Below, one piece after another: positions 33,459 through 44,223 of a DNA stretch of 64,000 nt. The stretch's first letter is position 1. The number at the start of each line of letters is the position of its first letter. The translations under genes and the position numbers were made by a program. The DNA lies in contig CAVRSD010000003.1 in assembly GCA_963723765.1 (NCBI GenBank), positions 744,001 through 808,000 of the forward strand. The letters run 5' to 3'. The notes beneath the pieces were generated by a model. It saw only the letters and a list, made by a program, of their open reading frames with translations. It was not told the DNA's origin and searched no databases. The DNA is from DATBAX01 sp963723765 (GTDB lineage Bacteria > Acidobacteriota > Terriglobia > Terriglobales > Acidobacteriaceae).

Positions 33459-34283
33459 ATGACCACCCGCAGACCTTGCATCGGTGTGTTCGATTCCGGC
33501 TTTGGCGGCCTTACCGTCCTTAAAGCTTTACTTGAGCTTATTCCGGAAGCCGAGTACCTCTACTTCGGCGATACCGCGCGGCTTCCCTATGGATCAAAGT
33601 CCGCCGAGACGGTTGCCAAGTATGCCGTTGAGGCCGCGCATTTTCTGGAACAGCACGGTGCTCAATTGCTGGTAATCGCCTGCAACACTGCGACCGCGTT
33701 GGCGCTCGATAAAATCACTGCTGCCTCGAACGTGCCGGTTGTGGGGGTTGTCGAGCCTGGGGCTGAAAGTGCCTCGGCTACGAGCAAGAACCGGAAAGTT
33801 GCGGTCATTGGCACGGAAGCTACTGTCAGCAGCCACGCTTATTTGAAAGCTTTAGAAGCTCGGGGGATTCAGGCCAGGGAGAAAGCCTGCCCGTTGCTGG
33901 TTCCATTGGTCGAGGAAGGATGGGTCGAGCATCCAGTCACGGAGCAAATCGCCAAGATCTATCTCGATGAAGTCTTCGGTGGTGGTTTTCAATCCGCCGA
34001 TGTTCTTGTCCTGGGATGCACGCATTACCCGCTCATCAAGCAGGTGTTGCGGCGGGTGGCGCCGACCCAGGTGGCGATCATCGACTCTGCCGACTCGACG
34101 GCGCAGGTGGTTAAAGATTTGCTGCGACGTTCCCCTTTGCCACCATCGACTGCCGAAGAGCGGCGAAAATCGCCACGACTCAAGTTCTTTGCGACTGATT
34201 CCGTGGAGAAGTTTCGCCGGCTCGGAGCAAAGTTTCTGGGCCGTCCCATTGAAGACGTCGAACATGTGGATTTGAAGGAGTAG
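33459..34283 (+). CDS. murI: Glutamate racemase MurI
   Basis: 274 aa. It converts L- to D-glutamate for peptidoglycan. Motifs: IGVFDSGFGGLTVLK, YFGDTARLPYGSKS, first catalytic Cys in VIACNTATA, second in VLGCTHYPLI. It begins four bases after the iron-operon ATPase-regulator gene and may be co-transcribed, but a functional link is not implied. Complete and intact. Confidence 0.96.
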   Translation: MTTRRPCIGVFDSGFGGLTVLKALLELIPEAEYLYFGDTARLPYGSKSAETVAKYAVEAAHFLEQHGAQLLVIACNTATALALDKITAASNVPVVGVVEPGAESASATSKNRKVAVIGTEATVSSHAYLKALEARGIQAREKACPLLVPLVEEGWVEHPVTEQIAKIYLDEVFGGGFQSADVLVLGCTHYPLIKQVLRRVAPTQVAIIDSADSTAQVVKDLLRRSPLPPSTAEERRKSPRLKFFATDSVEKFRRLGAKFLGRPIEDVEHVDLKE

Positions 34284-34360
34284 ATTTCCGAGCACATCGA
34301 ATTCAGGCGCAAGATCCGGATAGCCGCGAACGCATCTACAAATTAATCTGAACTGCATCC

Positions 34361-35078
34361 ATGCATCCCCTCGACAATGTCATCTGGAAGGCACTCACTA
34401 CGACCGACGCGCATTTTGCCGAATCCTACGGCTCGGCTCGACGATTTCCTCATGAGGTCACCGCTCTCGGAGCCTTTTCGGGGTCTGAATCCGAAGGTTT
34501 CAAATCGCTGTTAGGTCTCTTGCCTCCGAATGGCTCAGTGGCGCTCTTTCTTGACGCACCCACCGTGCCGCCTCCAGACCTGGATTTGGAAGTGATTCGC
34601 GCCATCCCGCTGGTGCAAATGTTGCACGACGGCGCAAGATTAAGCTTCGCCAGTAGAGGATTACGTCGAATTAGGAGAGAGAGACGTGCCGGAGATGCTG
34701 GCCCTGACTGAATTGACCAAGCCCGGTCCCTTCGGCGAACGGACCCGTGAACTGGGCACCTACCTCGGTATTCGCCGTCAAGGCCAGTTGGTGGCCATGG
34801 CGGGGGAACGAATGCGCCTTCCTGGTTACACCGAGGTCAGTGCGGTCTGCACCCATCCGGCGTACACCGGACGCGGATACGCCGCAGATTTGATCCGAGC
34901 AGTTGTAGGAAAAATACAGGATCGCGGGGAGACTGCGTTTCTTCATGCCGCTGGAGAGAATCAACGCGCCATTGATTTATATGAACGACTGGGATTCGAA
35001 TTGCGGGCAGTGCTGCACTTGCTGGTGGTTCGTCGTCCGGAGAGCGCTAGTACAGGCGGAAATCAACTTCCACGTTGA
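34361..35078 (+). CDS. GNAT acetyltransferase (FR47-like), frameshifted near 34650
   Basis: The first frame (from ATG 34361) ends at 34711 with nonsense after LVQMLHDGARLSFA. Shifting one base at about 34645-34655 joins VEDYVELGERDVPEMLAL, TKPGPFGERTRELGTYLGI, LVAMAGERMRLPGYTEVSAV, the acetyl-CoA loop HPAYTGRGYAADLI and NQRAIDLYERLGFELR. Full product about 239 aa. The substrate is unknown. Its 3' end overlaps the convergent TonB-like gene by 32 bases. Confidence 0.8.
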
Positions 35079-36042
35079 TTTGCACGGCGACTGGCTTGCC
35101 GTCTTTCATAGCGGGCTCAAATTTCCAGTTCTTGACCGCTTCAATGGCTTTCTCATCGAGACCCAACCCCAGAGTGCGCGACACGCGAATATCTCGGGGA
35201 TGACCATCCGGTCCTACAATCAGCCACAGTACACAAGTGCCCTGATACTTCGCTTTGCGGGCTTCTTCCGAGTATTCCGGGTCCGGCGAAAAAGTTGCCT
35301 TGGGAGCGGAAACGCCGCCGCCCACCCTAAACACACCGCCACCCACACCGCCGCCGCGACCATCACCAACGCCCGGGCCAGCGCCGACACCCACGCCACC
35401 ACCGGAGCCAGAACCAATTCCACCACCTGAGCCCGTCCCGTTCGATGGAGGACCCGAAGGTAAGTGAGACATAGGGTCGCCGATGACTGGCATATTGCTC
35501 GCCAACTTGATTTGCGGAGGAACCACCACGGTAGGTTCTACGGCCAGTTTGGGATGTTCATTTCTGACCACCACTGCGGGAGGTGTGATCTGCTGCATCG
35601 CCTGCTTCGGGAGCTTCCCTTTAACGGCTTGGAGCTTGTCGCGATCACCGCCGCCACCGCCACCACCGACTTTGGTCTTTGACGGCGGCAATGCCGGAAC
35701 GTCGTCAGGTCTGATCAGGGTCATCACAGCAACTTGCTTGGGCGTTTCGATCCTGCTCTTCACCCAAAGAGTCCCGCCAATAATCAGAAGCACAATTACG
35801 ATGTGGACGACGGTAGAACCAAATGCCCCGTCCCTCTTGTAATTGTAGAATCCCCAAATATCCTTGACCGGGATCGGCTTCGACGTCAGAACTAGCGGGG
35901 GCAACTTTTTAGGAAAGAAAAAATCGTTAATATTCTGATACAGAGACTTCCACAACGATTCTTCAAACGTGCTCTTCGGCAGTAGAAGATTGAATTCGGG
36001 TTGATCAGGAAGACTTGGTTCGAGGTTTTCGCTGTTTCCCAT
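35047..36042 (-). CDS. TonB-family energy transducer
   Basis: 331 aa. Cytoplasmic N-terminus of ~75 residues, one membrane helix (STVVHIVIVLLIIGGTLWV), a long periplasmic linker rich in Pro and Gly (GGGGGGGDRDK near residue 130, and GSGGGIGSGSGGGVGVG), then a TonB C-terminal domain: YSEEARKAKYQGTCVLWLIV, GLDEKAIEAVKNWKFEPA. Such proteins pass proton-motive force to outer-membrane receptors. The poly-Gly linker in place of Pro-Lys/Glu repeats is typical of acidobacterial versions. Divergent from ileS, with 287 bases between the genes and no other feature seen there. Confidence 0.86.
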   Translation of the reverse strand: MGNSENLEPSLPDQPEFNLLLPKSTFEESLWKSLYQNINDFFFPKKLPPLVLTSKPIPVKDIWGFYNYKRDGAFGSTVVHIVIVLLIIGGTLWVKSRIETPKQVAVMTLIRPDDVPALPPSKTKVGGGGGGGDRDKLQAVKGKLPKQAMQQITPPAVVVRNEHPKLAVEPTVVVPPQIKLASNMPVIGDPMSHLPSGPPSNGTGSGGGIGSGSGGGVGVGAGPGVGDGRGGGVGGGVFRVGGGVSAPKATFSPDPEYSEEARKAKYQGTCVLWLIVGPDGHPRDIRVSRTLGLGLDEKAIEAVKNWKFEPAMKDGKPVAVQINVEVDFRLY

Positions 36043-36329
36043 AATTAACCCGAGTTTCTATGTTCTGTGCAAACTCTTCAACTACTTAAGAGTTGATGAG
36101 TCCCTTTGCCGCCAAGTTGCATGGGCAGCGCCAGTTAGTCATCAAGTTAGATGCAAATGCGTCGCCAAACACTCTTCTGACTAAAATTGTACACTTTTTC
36201 TCTCAATTTACGACATTGCATTTGGGGTTCCTTGCCAGCCAAGACTGCCCGCTTCGCTGGGGTGAATGGACGTTCGTTTCGCCGCTCCCTATAATGAAGT
36301 AAATCAATTGTTTGGGAGAAAACAACCGA

Positions 36330-39192
36330 GTGCCGCTTGATCTGAAATCGACCATCAATTTGCCCAAAACGGACTTTCCCATGAAGGCCAACCTTCCTCA
36401 AAATGAGCCCAAAATCCTGGCTCGTTGGGAAGAGATGGGTATCTATGAGCGCATTCGGGATGCGCGCAAGGGCGCGCCGGGCTATGTGCTGCACGACGGG
36501 CCTCCTTACGCCAATGGTCCCATACACTTGGGTACGGCCCTCAATAAGTGTCTGAAGGATTTCGTAGTCAAGTCCAAGACCATGGCCGGTTTTGACGCTC
36601 CTTACGTCCCAGGCTGGGACTGCCACGGCCTGCCCATCGAAATCAAAGTAGATAAGGAACTGGGCGGTAAGAAGCTCCAAATGCGGCCTACCGATGTGCG
36701 TCTGGAATGCCGCAAGTATGCAGAAAAGTATCTCGATTTGCAGCGCGGCCAGTTCAAGCGCATCGGAGTTTTCGGCCGCTGGGACAAGCCCTACTCCACC
36801 ATGACTCCACAGTACGAGTCGACGGTGCTCGACACGTTTTTTTCATTCTACGAGAAAGGATTCGTTTACAAGGGACTACGGGCGGTCTATTGGTGCATCC
36901 ACGATAAAACTGCTCTGGCTGAAGCGGAAGTCGAGTACGAAAACAAAACCAGCCCGACAGTCTGGGTGAAGTATTCCCTGCTGGACGACCCGGAGAAAAT
37001 TGATCCGGCGCTCAAGGGCAAGAAAGTTTCTACCATCATCTGGACCACAACTCCATGGACACTGCCGGCATCGATGGCGGTGGCATTTCATCCGAGCGAA
37101 GAGTACGTCGCGATTCCGGACAGCAACCATCCTGACGAGCTTTACATAGTCGCGGAACGCCTTGCCGGCCAGGTGGCGGCGGATGTGAAGGATTCGGTCA
37201 GCTTGGATCCGGCAGCCGCATCGGCTCGTTTCCACGGGCGCAAAATGGAACTGCTGCACTTTCAACATCCATTTCTCGATCGCAAGATCCTTGGCGTTCT
37301 GGCCGACTACGTAACCATGGATACTGGGACAGGAGTCGTTCACACTGCCCCGTCACATGGTGCGGAAGACTTTGCCACCGGTACGAAATATGGTCTCGAC
37401 GCCACCAGTAATGTGGACGAGCGCGGCATCCTGCGAAATGGGCTGCCGGAATACGACGGCCTGAGAGTGTGGGAGGCTAATCCGGTCATCATCGAATTGC
37501 TCAAGAAACGTGGCGCATTGCTGGCATCGGGGAAACTTGAGCATTCTTATCCATGCTGCTGGCGCTGCCATAATTCCATTATCTTCCGTGCTACCGAGCA
37601 GTGGTTCATTGCAATGGATGCGTCAATGGAACACGGTGGAACCTTGCGCAGCCGTACGCTGGAAGACATCCAGAAAGTGAAGTGGGACCCGTCCTGGGGC
37701 GAAGAGCGCATGAACAACATGATCTCCGGCCGCCCGGATTGGTGCATCTCGCGGCAGAGGGTATGGGGCGTGCCAATTGCTGTGTTCCTGTGCGACAGCT
37801 GCGGCAAGCCGTTGAACGACCCTGCCATCAATCGCAAAGTGACCGAACTGTTTGCGCGAGCAGGTGCGGATGCCTGGTACACGCCGGAAGCAGACACGAT
37901 TCTTCCCGCGGGAACGAAATGTCAGCATTGTCCGTGCACTACGTTCAAAAAAGAGATGGACATCTTCGATGTCTGGCTGGAGTCAGGTGCAAGCTACCTG
38001 GCGTTACGCGCCGGGGAGCCTAGTTATCCCTGGCCTGCGAGTCTGTATCTCGAGGGCGCCGACCAGTTCCGAGGATGGTTTCAATCTGCGTTGTTGTGCG
38101 CCATGGGAAAGCAGGGCACCCCGCCATACGCTGGTGTCGTCACTCCGGGATGGACGCTCGATGAAAAGGGCCAGGCTATGTCCAAGTCCCGGGGGAACGA
38201 TGTCGATCCCGTGGATATCGCCAAACGCTTCGGTGGCGAAGTGGTGCGCATATGGGTTGCGTCGGTCGACTTTCGTGAAGACATGGTGGGATCGGAAGAA
38301 TTGATGCAGCGGGTTGCGGAAAATTATCGCAAGATTCGTAACATTATTCAGAACATGCTGGGAAACTTGTACGATTTCGAGTCCGCAACGCGATGCGCTG
38401 CCATTTGAGAAATTGGAAGAGATTGATCAGTACATGCTGCGCGAAACCTGCGCCCTGGCAGCCGATGTAACGCGCTGGTATGAAGAATTTGCCTTCCACA
38501 AGATTTATCAGCGGATCAATCATTTCTGCGTAGTGGAACTGAGCGCTTTTTATTTCGACATATTGAAGGACCGGCTTTACACCTATGCCCCGAATTCACC
38601 CGGACGCCGGGCAGCGCAAACCGCGCTCTGGCGGATTGGCGAGGCGTTGGTTCGCTTGCTGGCCCCTATCCTTAGCTTCACTTGTGAAGAAGTTTGGGGA
38701 TATCTGCCGGCGAGTTCAGCCCGCGGAGAGAGCGTGCATTTGGAGAAAGTTTCCTACTGCGGCGGACATTCTTGGCGACAGCAAAACTCCGGCCGAAGAT
38801 GCCGCGTACAACGAGAAGATTGGAAAACACTACGGGCCGTCCGCGAGCAGGTGTTGAAAGTCCTTGGAGGATCTCGCGCGCAAAGAAGCTCATTGGCAAA
38901 TCGATCGAAGCGCAGGTGACTATCGCTGCCGATCCGGACGAGTATTACGGTGTTGAAACGGCACAAAGCTCAACTTCGTTATTTTTTTATCGTGTCCTCG
39001 CCGTTGCTAGTAACGAATGCCGCTGGCAATACGAACGGAGGCTCTCGCGTATGCAAGTAAGCTGATGCCGACGGACAGAAGTGTGAGCGCTGCTGGAATT
39101 ATTCAACCCACGTTGGAGAAGACCCATCCTACCCAACCGTATGCGAACGCTGTAGCGCGGCACTGAAGGAAATCGAGGCGGGGAACCAGTAG
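36330..39192 (+). CDS. ileS: Isoleucyl-tRNA synthetase, with several frame changes in its last 800 bases
   Basis: Start GTG 36330 follows a GGGAG. The first ~690 residues are intact: DGPPYANGPIHLGTALNK (class I HIGH-type), WDCHGLPIE, editing domain WTTTPWTLPA, and KMSKS-type QAMSKSRGND. Frame is lost near 38380; the next frame resumes QRDALPFEKLEEIDQYMLRE and anticodon-binding HFCVVELSAFYFDILKDRLY. Further shifts at about 38752, 38815, 38868 and 38945 recover FPTAADILGD, EDWKTLRAVREQVLKVL, KKLIGKSIEAQV, HKAQLRYFFIVS and the zinc finger KCERCWNYSTHVGED/CERCSAAL ending at 39192. So many shifts in an essential gene point to poor local sequence quality, or less likely to decay. Confidence 0.88.
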
Positions 39193-39215
39193 CGTAATCC
39201 AACGATTAGTTTCGA

Positions 39216-39722
39216 ATGACCAGTCCTCAACCCATGCGAAAGTATCACTTTTTTATTGCGCTTATTATTGTGCTCCTCGATCGGGCAACCAAGATGCTTG
39301 TGGCCAAAGACATTGTGCTGCACAACAGCATCCAGATTATTCCCCGTTTTTTCTACCTGACGCACCTGGAGAATCGCGGCGCCGCATTTGGCTTATTTGC
39401 CGATTCGCATTCGCAATGGAAAGCCAGCTTGCTGGTTGTGTTCTCGATTGTGGCACTGGTTATTGTCTCCGCCATGTTGTGGCGCAGCCGTCACTCGATG
39501 GCAACCACTGGAATTGGCCTGGCAATGATCATGGGCGGCGCGATCGGCAATCTGTGGGACCGGTTGTTCAGCGGAAAGGTTGTCGATTTCCTGTTGTTCT
39601 ACCTCGGCTCCTACGAGTGGCCGGCATTCAATGTGGCGGACAGCGCCATCGTAATTGGCGCAGGATTGTTATTAGTGGAAATTCTTTTTGCGAAATCTCC
39701 AGCACCACAGCAATCTGCCTAG
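39216..39722 (+). CDS. lspA: Lipoprotein signal peptidase II LspA
   Basis: 168 aa, four membrane helices. It cleaves prolipoprotein signal peptides. Motifs: IVLLDRATKMLVAK, HLENRGAAFGL, first catalytic Asp in GAIGNLWDRLFSGKVVDFL, second in FNVADSAIVIG. 24 bases after the reconstructed ileS stop; the ileS-lspA pairing is very common in bacteria. ATG 39234 is an alternative start. Confidence 0.96.
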   Translation: MTSPQPMRKYHFFIALIIVLLDRATKMLVAKDIVLHNSIQIIPRFFYLTHLENRGAAFGLFADSHSQWKASLLVVFSIVALVIVSAMLWRSRHSMATTGIGLAMIMGGAIGNLWDRLFSGKVVDFLLFYLGSYEWPAFNVADSAIVIGAGLLLVEILFAKSPAPQQSA

Positions 39723-39726
39723 GAAT

Positions 39727-42081
39727 CTAAGGTGCCCCGTACAACTGCCGGTAGACGTTCGCATTACGCAGAATGGCTTGCACATATTCCCGCGTCTCGG
39801 TAAAAGGGATGGACTCGACAAACTCCGCCGGATCGCGATATTTCCCAATGCTCCGCCAGTCATCCACACGGTTGGTGCCGGCGTTGTAGGCAGCCAGGGC
39901 ATATTCGAATGCACCGTATTGATCGACCATGCCGCGGAAATAATGTGTTCCTAATTGCAGATTCACTGCCGGTGTAAACAGCTGATTAGTGGAGAAACGC
40001 TTCAGCTTCTCTTGTTTGGCGACACCCTTGCCCACCTTAGGTAGAAGTTGCATCAAGCCCACCGCATTTTTATTCGACAAAGCGTTGGGATTGAATTCAG
40101 ACTCTTGCCGGATCAAGGAAGCCACCAGATATGGGTCAAGATTGTTGTTCACAGAAAACTTCTTGAGATCAGGCCAATAAGGTTTGGGGAATAAAGCCTC
40201 CCAGTAGGAACGGGGTAAGCTGGCGAAATTCAGAGCGAAATAATCCGGAACAGAACGCTTCATGACTTCGATGGCAATGTCGTAACGGCCCACGTCTTCA
40301 TACATGCGGGCGATTTCGGGCGGCGCCCAGTTTTCTTTGTCCTCGGCGGCGGACGCCTTCAATTCGCTGGCGGCCAGATCCAACAGCGCGCCATTCTCGA
40401 GAAGATGTGCCTTCTGCACCCGGAGATCGTCCGCCGGAAGCGCGTCCGCAGCAATGCCGGCCCCAGTGGCAATGGCAGGGATTCGATCCAGTACGGCAAC
40501 GTGCGGTGGGTCGGTATCGAGTGTGAGCTTGGCCAGACGCTGCTCAGCCAAAACACCGTAGTAGTAGTTGCGGAATCTGGAAGCGAGCTTCTGATAGTAA
40601 GCGCCCGCCATCCCCGGATCGTTGTCTTCCTCAGCCAGCCGGGCTCGCCAGTACAGTGCCGCCGGAGTCTCGGCAAATGCGGGATATAACGCAATCTGCT
40701 GTTCAAATCCAGCTGCTGCATCAGCATTCCTGCCCATGCGTAAAGTCAGCCAGGACGCCTTCCAATGGGCATACGAAGCGTGGCTTCCGCTGGGAAAACG
40801 CTGTTGCAACTCCCGGAAGGAATCGATGGCGTGCTCGTAGTCCCGTCGCAGAAGATAGATATTCCCTGCCTCGAGCAACGCCTGTTCCAGCCAGGGACTT
40901 GTGGGTGCGGCCTGGCGGAGTTGATCCACCGTCTTTAGAAAACTGTCATCATCGTTCGCGCCACGAGCAATTTCCCCAAGGGCAAGCATGCGCTCCGCGT
41001 TGATCTCGGGCGTTGGATTGGCAATCGACGCCAACACCTGTTTGGCTTCTCTGGTTCGATCGGCGCGGCGCAGGGCATCTGCCATGGCAATCTGGATGGG
41101 AGGCCGATCGCTGGCGCCTACTTCATTCAGGATGGTTCGATACTCATCCGCGGCATCGCCGTAGCGCTTGCCTTTGAGCAACAGGGCAGCACGGATTTGC
41201 CGCTCCCCGGTTGCAGGTGTTGTGACCGCTGACGCGGGAAGTCGCTTCAGTTCGGCATCTGCCGCGTTCGCCTCCGTGCTGAGCGGCATGGTGAAATAAA
41301 GATTGCGAAATATGGTGGCGGCCTTCGCACTTTGCCCAACCGCGGCGTAAGCACGACCGAGGGCAAGTTCGAGATCGGAGCGAGTTGGGAGGCGGTCTTT
41401 TTCCAGAATCGCGATCGCTTCAGGTGCTCGTGCGGCTCCCAACAACGCATTGGCGTAAATCACGTGCGCATCGCGAATAAGAAACGAGTCGGGATAGGCC
41501 GCTTCGAAATTGGCGAGCGTCGCGATAGCGTCGGTGGTTCGTCCTGTCTGTAGATAGGCGCTTCCCAGATAGTAGTTGACGTAGTCCCCTAAGTCGCCCG
41601 CCAGCGGTTTGGCGCGATTCAGCGGATCGATAGCTTTGGCGTAATCGTGATCGATGACATGCGAGTAGCCCACCACCAACCACGCCAGTGCGCCCGCATC
41701 TTCTTTGGCATGGCGTCGCGCGTAGGCTTCCACTCCGGTGTAGGCCGCGGGAGTGCGGTCCTGGAGCAATTGTCGCGCCATCGGCTTCAGCGTGGCCGAT
41801 GCCACAAATGCCTGGCGCATCCGCTTCAGCCGTGGAGAATTGTGGTTTCTTTTCTTCCTGACGGCTGTTGCTGGAGCTTTCTTTTTGGTTTTCGACTGGC
41901 TCGGCGTGGACTTCTTTGTGGTTCCAGATGTTTTAGGGGATGGCTGGGCGGGTGTGGCCGGAGTCGCAGGCGACTGAGCGTACGCGCGATTAGTCAGCGC
42001 AGTAAAACCACCGCTCAGGACTGCGAACAACAACACGAAAATTAAGAAAAATTGCCGGAGATATGAGACCACGTGATTCAA
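39727..42081 (-). CDS. Soluble-type lytic murein transglycosylase with long TPR-like N-terminus
   Basis: 784 aa. Signal peptide about residues 1-36, a Pro/Lys/Thr-rich linker (residues 37-80), a superhelical TPR-like region (85-590), then an SLT catalytic domain (~620-775): LVASLIRQESEFNPNALS with the catalytic Glu, NAVGLMQLLP, LQLGTHYFRGMV, ALAAYNAGTNRVDDW. The layout is that of E. coli Slt70. It cuts glycan strands to 1,6-anhydro-muropeptides, which links functionally to nagZ and anmK at 55-57 kb. Convergent with lspA. Confidence 0.9.
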   Translation of the reverse strand: MNHVVSYLRQFFLIFVLLFAVLSGGFTALTNRAYAQSPATPATPAQPSPKTSGTTKKSTPSQSKTKKKAPATAVRKKRNHNSPRLKRMRQAFVASATLKPMARQLLQDRTPAAYTGVEAYARRHAKEDAGALAWLVVGYSHVIDHDYAKAIDPLNRAKPLAGDLGDYVNYYLGSAYLQTGRTTDAIATLANFEAAYPDSFLIRDAHVIYANALLGAARAPEAIAILEKDRLPTRSDLELALGRAYAAVGQSAKAATIFRNLYFTMPLSTEANAADAELKRLPASAVTTPATGERQIRAALLLKGKRYGDAADEYRTILNEVGASDRPPIQIAMADALRRADRTREAKQVLASIANPTPEINAERMLALGEIARGANDDDSFLKTVDQLRQAAPTSPWLEQALLEAGNIYLLRRDYEHAIDSFRELQQRFPSGSHASYAHWKASWLTLRMGRNADAAAGFEQQIALYPAFAETPAALYWRARLAEEDNDPGMAGAYYQKLASRFRNYYYGVLAEQRLAKLTLDTDPPHVAVLDRIPAIATGAGIAADALPADDLRVQKAHLLENGALLDLAASELKASAAEDKENWAPPEIARMYEDVGRYDIAIEVMKRSVPDYFALNFASLPRSYWEALFPKPYWPDLKKFSVNNNLDPYLVASLIRQESEFNPNALSNKNAVGLMQLLPKVGKGVAKQEKLKRFSTNQLFTPAVNLQLGTHYFRGMVDQYGAFEYALAAYNAGTNRVDDWRSIGKYRDPAEFVESIPFTETREYVQAILRNANVYRQLYGAP

Positions 42082-42109
42082 TTATCGTTACTTTAAGGTC
42101 GAGGCGCAA

Positions 42110-43261
42110 TTAACGGCGGAAGTTCGGGCCCATGAGGGAAATGTCATCCTCGGCCAGGCTGCGGAGCAGTTCGTGGGTAAGATAATCGCCGCTGGCCGCT
42201 GCCGTATTGCCGTACCGTTTCTGATAGGTCATCCGACTTTTATCGATGTCTTCCTTCAAGCGATCGTATAAGTCCCGGTTCTTCCGTCCTTCGGTCACTT
42301 TGACCTGATTGTAGAGTTTGATTTCGTCGAGGAGCAGACGGGCGAAGCGTTGGGCTTTGCGATGGACTTCGGCATCCTCTGGCGAGGCTTGCGGCGGTTC
42401 AGGCGCGCGCGCTTCGTGCTTGGCTGGTAGTGGTGCGGATTCAACGTCAGCCGTAGCCGCCGCTGCCATCGCTTGTTCCACCACTGGTGGAGGTGCAACC
42501 GGAGCATGCGTGGGAGCATGGGATGCGAATGGATCCGAGAAAGATGACACGCTCTGCACTGAAGATGGAGCTTCAGATTTTTCGCCGACCGAACCTTCCG
42601 GCGTACCCTCTTTTTGTGCCTGCTTACGCAGCGAAGCGACTTCGAGCCATGCACTCGTCGCGGTGACCAGCAGTTCCAGGGCGGCCGCATCCATGCTTGC
42701 ACCTGCGTGGGTGCCTGCATCGGTATAAACCAGCGCAGCCAGTTTGTCCTTCAGCAGCAGTGGAAGCAGTAAGACTTGATCGTCGGCGGGCGCGCCGAAT
42801 CGCGATACAAACTGTGAATCGAGTTCGCGAGAGTTTCCCAGCGAAGCCTTTCGCGTTTGCATCACATCGGCGGCCAGGCCTGAACTTACGTCCAGCAAAA
42901 AATCTTTGATGTCATCGCTATTGCTGAATGCGCGTCCCTGCCATCCTGTAGCAGTGCCCGCCTTAATCACAAAAAGTGCGGCCCGTCCGCAGTAAAGGAC
43001 TGTACTGTCCAGGAGTGCACGGAGGATTTCTTTTTGTGAGGTGCCTGCATGAATTGAGGAGATTGCTTTCAGCAGGTGAGCCGGACTTGCCCCGGTAGCG
43101 CTATTCGAGCCACCCTTACCTGACTGTGCTTTTTCCAGCGCAGGTTGCAATTCTTGCAGCACTCGTTGAACCAGCTCGTCCTTCAACTGAGGAATATGGC
43201 TGTCCAGCACCTGAGACACTGTTTTGGCAACGATTTGTTCGATCCGGGCTTTCTCTGGCAT
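42110..43261 (-). CDS. Hypothetical protein with a GAF-like central domain
   Basis: 383 aa, no signal peptide. Helical N-terminus (residues 1-45), a GAF-like domain about residues 60-210 (LLKAISSIHAGTSQKEILRALLD, CGRAALFVIKAGTATGWQGRAF, VLLLPLLLKDKLAALVYTD), a low-complexity Ala/Pro/Ser linker, and a helical C-terminus rich in charge (FARLLLDEIKLYNQVKV, LYDRLKEDIDKSRMTYQKR). The C-terminal part resembles a conserved segment in other acidobacterial proteins. Function unknown. It lies 28 bases upstream of the transglycosylase on the same strand. Confidence 0.68.
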   Translation of the reverse strand: MPEKARIEQIVAKTVSQVLDSHIPQLKDELVQRVLQELQPALEKAQSGKGGSNSATGASPAHLLKAISSIHAGTSQKEILRALLDSTVLYCGRAALFVIKAGTATGWQGRAFSNSDDIKDFLLDVSSGLAADVMQTRKASLGNSRELDSQFVSRFGAPADDQVLLLPLLLKDKLAALVYTDAGTHAGASMDAAALELLVTATSAWLEVASLRKQAQKEGTPEGSVGEKSEAPSSVQSVSSFSDPFASHAPTHAPVAPPPVVEQAMAAAATADVESAPLPAKHEARAPEPPQASPEDAEVHRKAQRFARLLLDEIKLYNQVKVTEGRKNRDLYDRLKEDIDKSRMTYQKRYGNTAAASGDYLTHELLRSLAEDDISLMGPNFRR

Positions 43262-43563
43262 GATTCCCTAAGCTGGTTTGCTGTGCAGGAGTTCGCTTAC
43301 TGCGGCCTTCCCTGCTAACTATTGATTATAGGGCTACTTCGAGCTGGTTATGGCCTGTTTGCATGTGTCCTTGGTCGTAAGCCAAAGGTACTTTCGCAAA
43401 TCCAGGCCAAGACGATCAGCAACGATCCACTCAATCCCGAATTTAACGCAAACCAAGAGGTGATTGATACGTCAAAACAGTTCGCACGAGGGCTGGTTAC
43501 CAAGTAGAATAACAGCTTCGTCTCCGGCTCGCGCAGCCTGAAAATTGTTGCATCGAAGGACAC
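43262..43563. other. Gene-free gap between divergent genes
   Basis: 302 bases between the hypothetical gene and the ECF sigma gene. It contains only a 61-codon open frame (43322-43507) without family resemblance or a good ribosome-binding site. Presumably it holds both promoters. Confidence 0.5.
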
Positions 43564-44223
43564 ATGAGCACCATCCAACCAAATGTAAGTGAGCCAGTCA
43601 GTGACGAGCTCGCGCTGGTACAGGCGGCGAAGGGCGGCGATGTCGGGGCGTTTGAGCAGTTAGTCAAACGTTACGATCGCAACGTTTTTAGGATCGCGCA
43701 GCACATCACGCAAAACCGCGAAGACGCGGAAGACGTGGTGCAGGATGCGTTCCTGAAGGCGTATCGGAACCTGCAACAGTTTCAGGGGCAGTCGAAGTTT
43801 TACACCTGGCTGGTGCGGATTGCGGTCAATGAAGCGCTGATGAAGTTGCGTCGGCGTAAGCCCGAACGCACGGTTTCGCTGGACGAGGAAATCAAGACCG
43901 AGGAAGATTCGGTACCGCGAGAAGTCGCGGATTGGAGTCCGAACCCGGAACAACAATATAGCCAGGCGGAATTGCGAGAGATACTGAGCAAGACGATTCA
44001 AGGCTTGCCGGCGAGTTTTAGAACGGTTTTTGTTTTGCGGGACGTGGAAGGGTTATCCACGGAAGAAACTGCTGAAGCGCTTGAACTAAGCATTCCGGCG
44101 GTAAAGTCGAGGCTGCTTCGCGCCCGGCTGCAATTACGGGAACGGCTGAGCCGTTTCTTTCAAAAACGGGGAGATGGCGGGAATGGCAAACCGATACTTG
44201 AGAGTGGAGATGGCGACCAGTGA
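43564..44223 (+). CDS. ECF-type RNA polymerase sigma factor
   Basis: 219 aa. Sigma region 2 (FEQLVKRYDRNVFRIAQHI, EDAEDVVQDAFLKAYRNLQQF, FYTWLVRIAVNEALMKLRRR) and region 4 (LPASFRTVFVLRDVEGLSTEETAEAL, AVKSRLLRARLQLRERL). A group IV sigma of the RpoE/SigW type, driving a stress or envelope regulon. The next gene, overlapping by four bases (GTGA), encodes a short zinc anti-sigma factor. GAAGGA precedes ATG 43564. Confidence 0.93.
   Translation: MSTIQPNVSEPVSDELALVQAAKGGDVGAFEQLVKRYDRNVFRIAQHITQNREDAEDVVQDAFLKAYRNLQQFQGQSKFYTWLVRIAVNEALMKLRRRKPERTVSLDEEIKTEEDSVPREVADWSPNPEQQYSQAELREILSKTIQGLPASFRTVFVLRDVEGLSTEETAEALELSIPAVKSRLLRARLQLRERLSRFFQKRGDGGNGKPILESGDGDQ

Noticed and set aside
43322..43507. 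A 61-codon open frame before the ECF sigma gene
   Set aside because: No ribosome-binding site, no family resemblance, and a size expected by chance.
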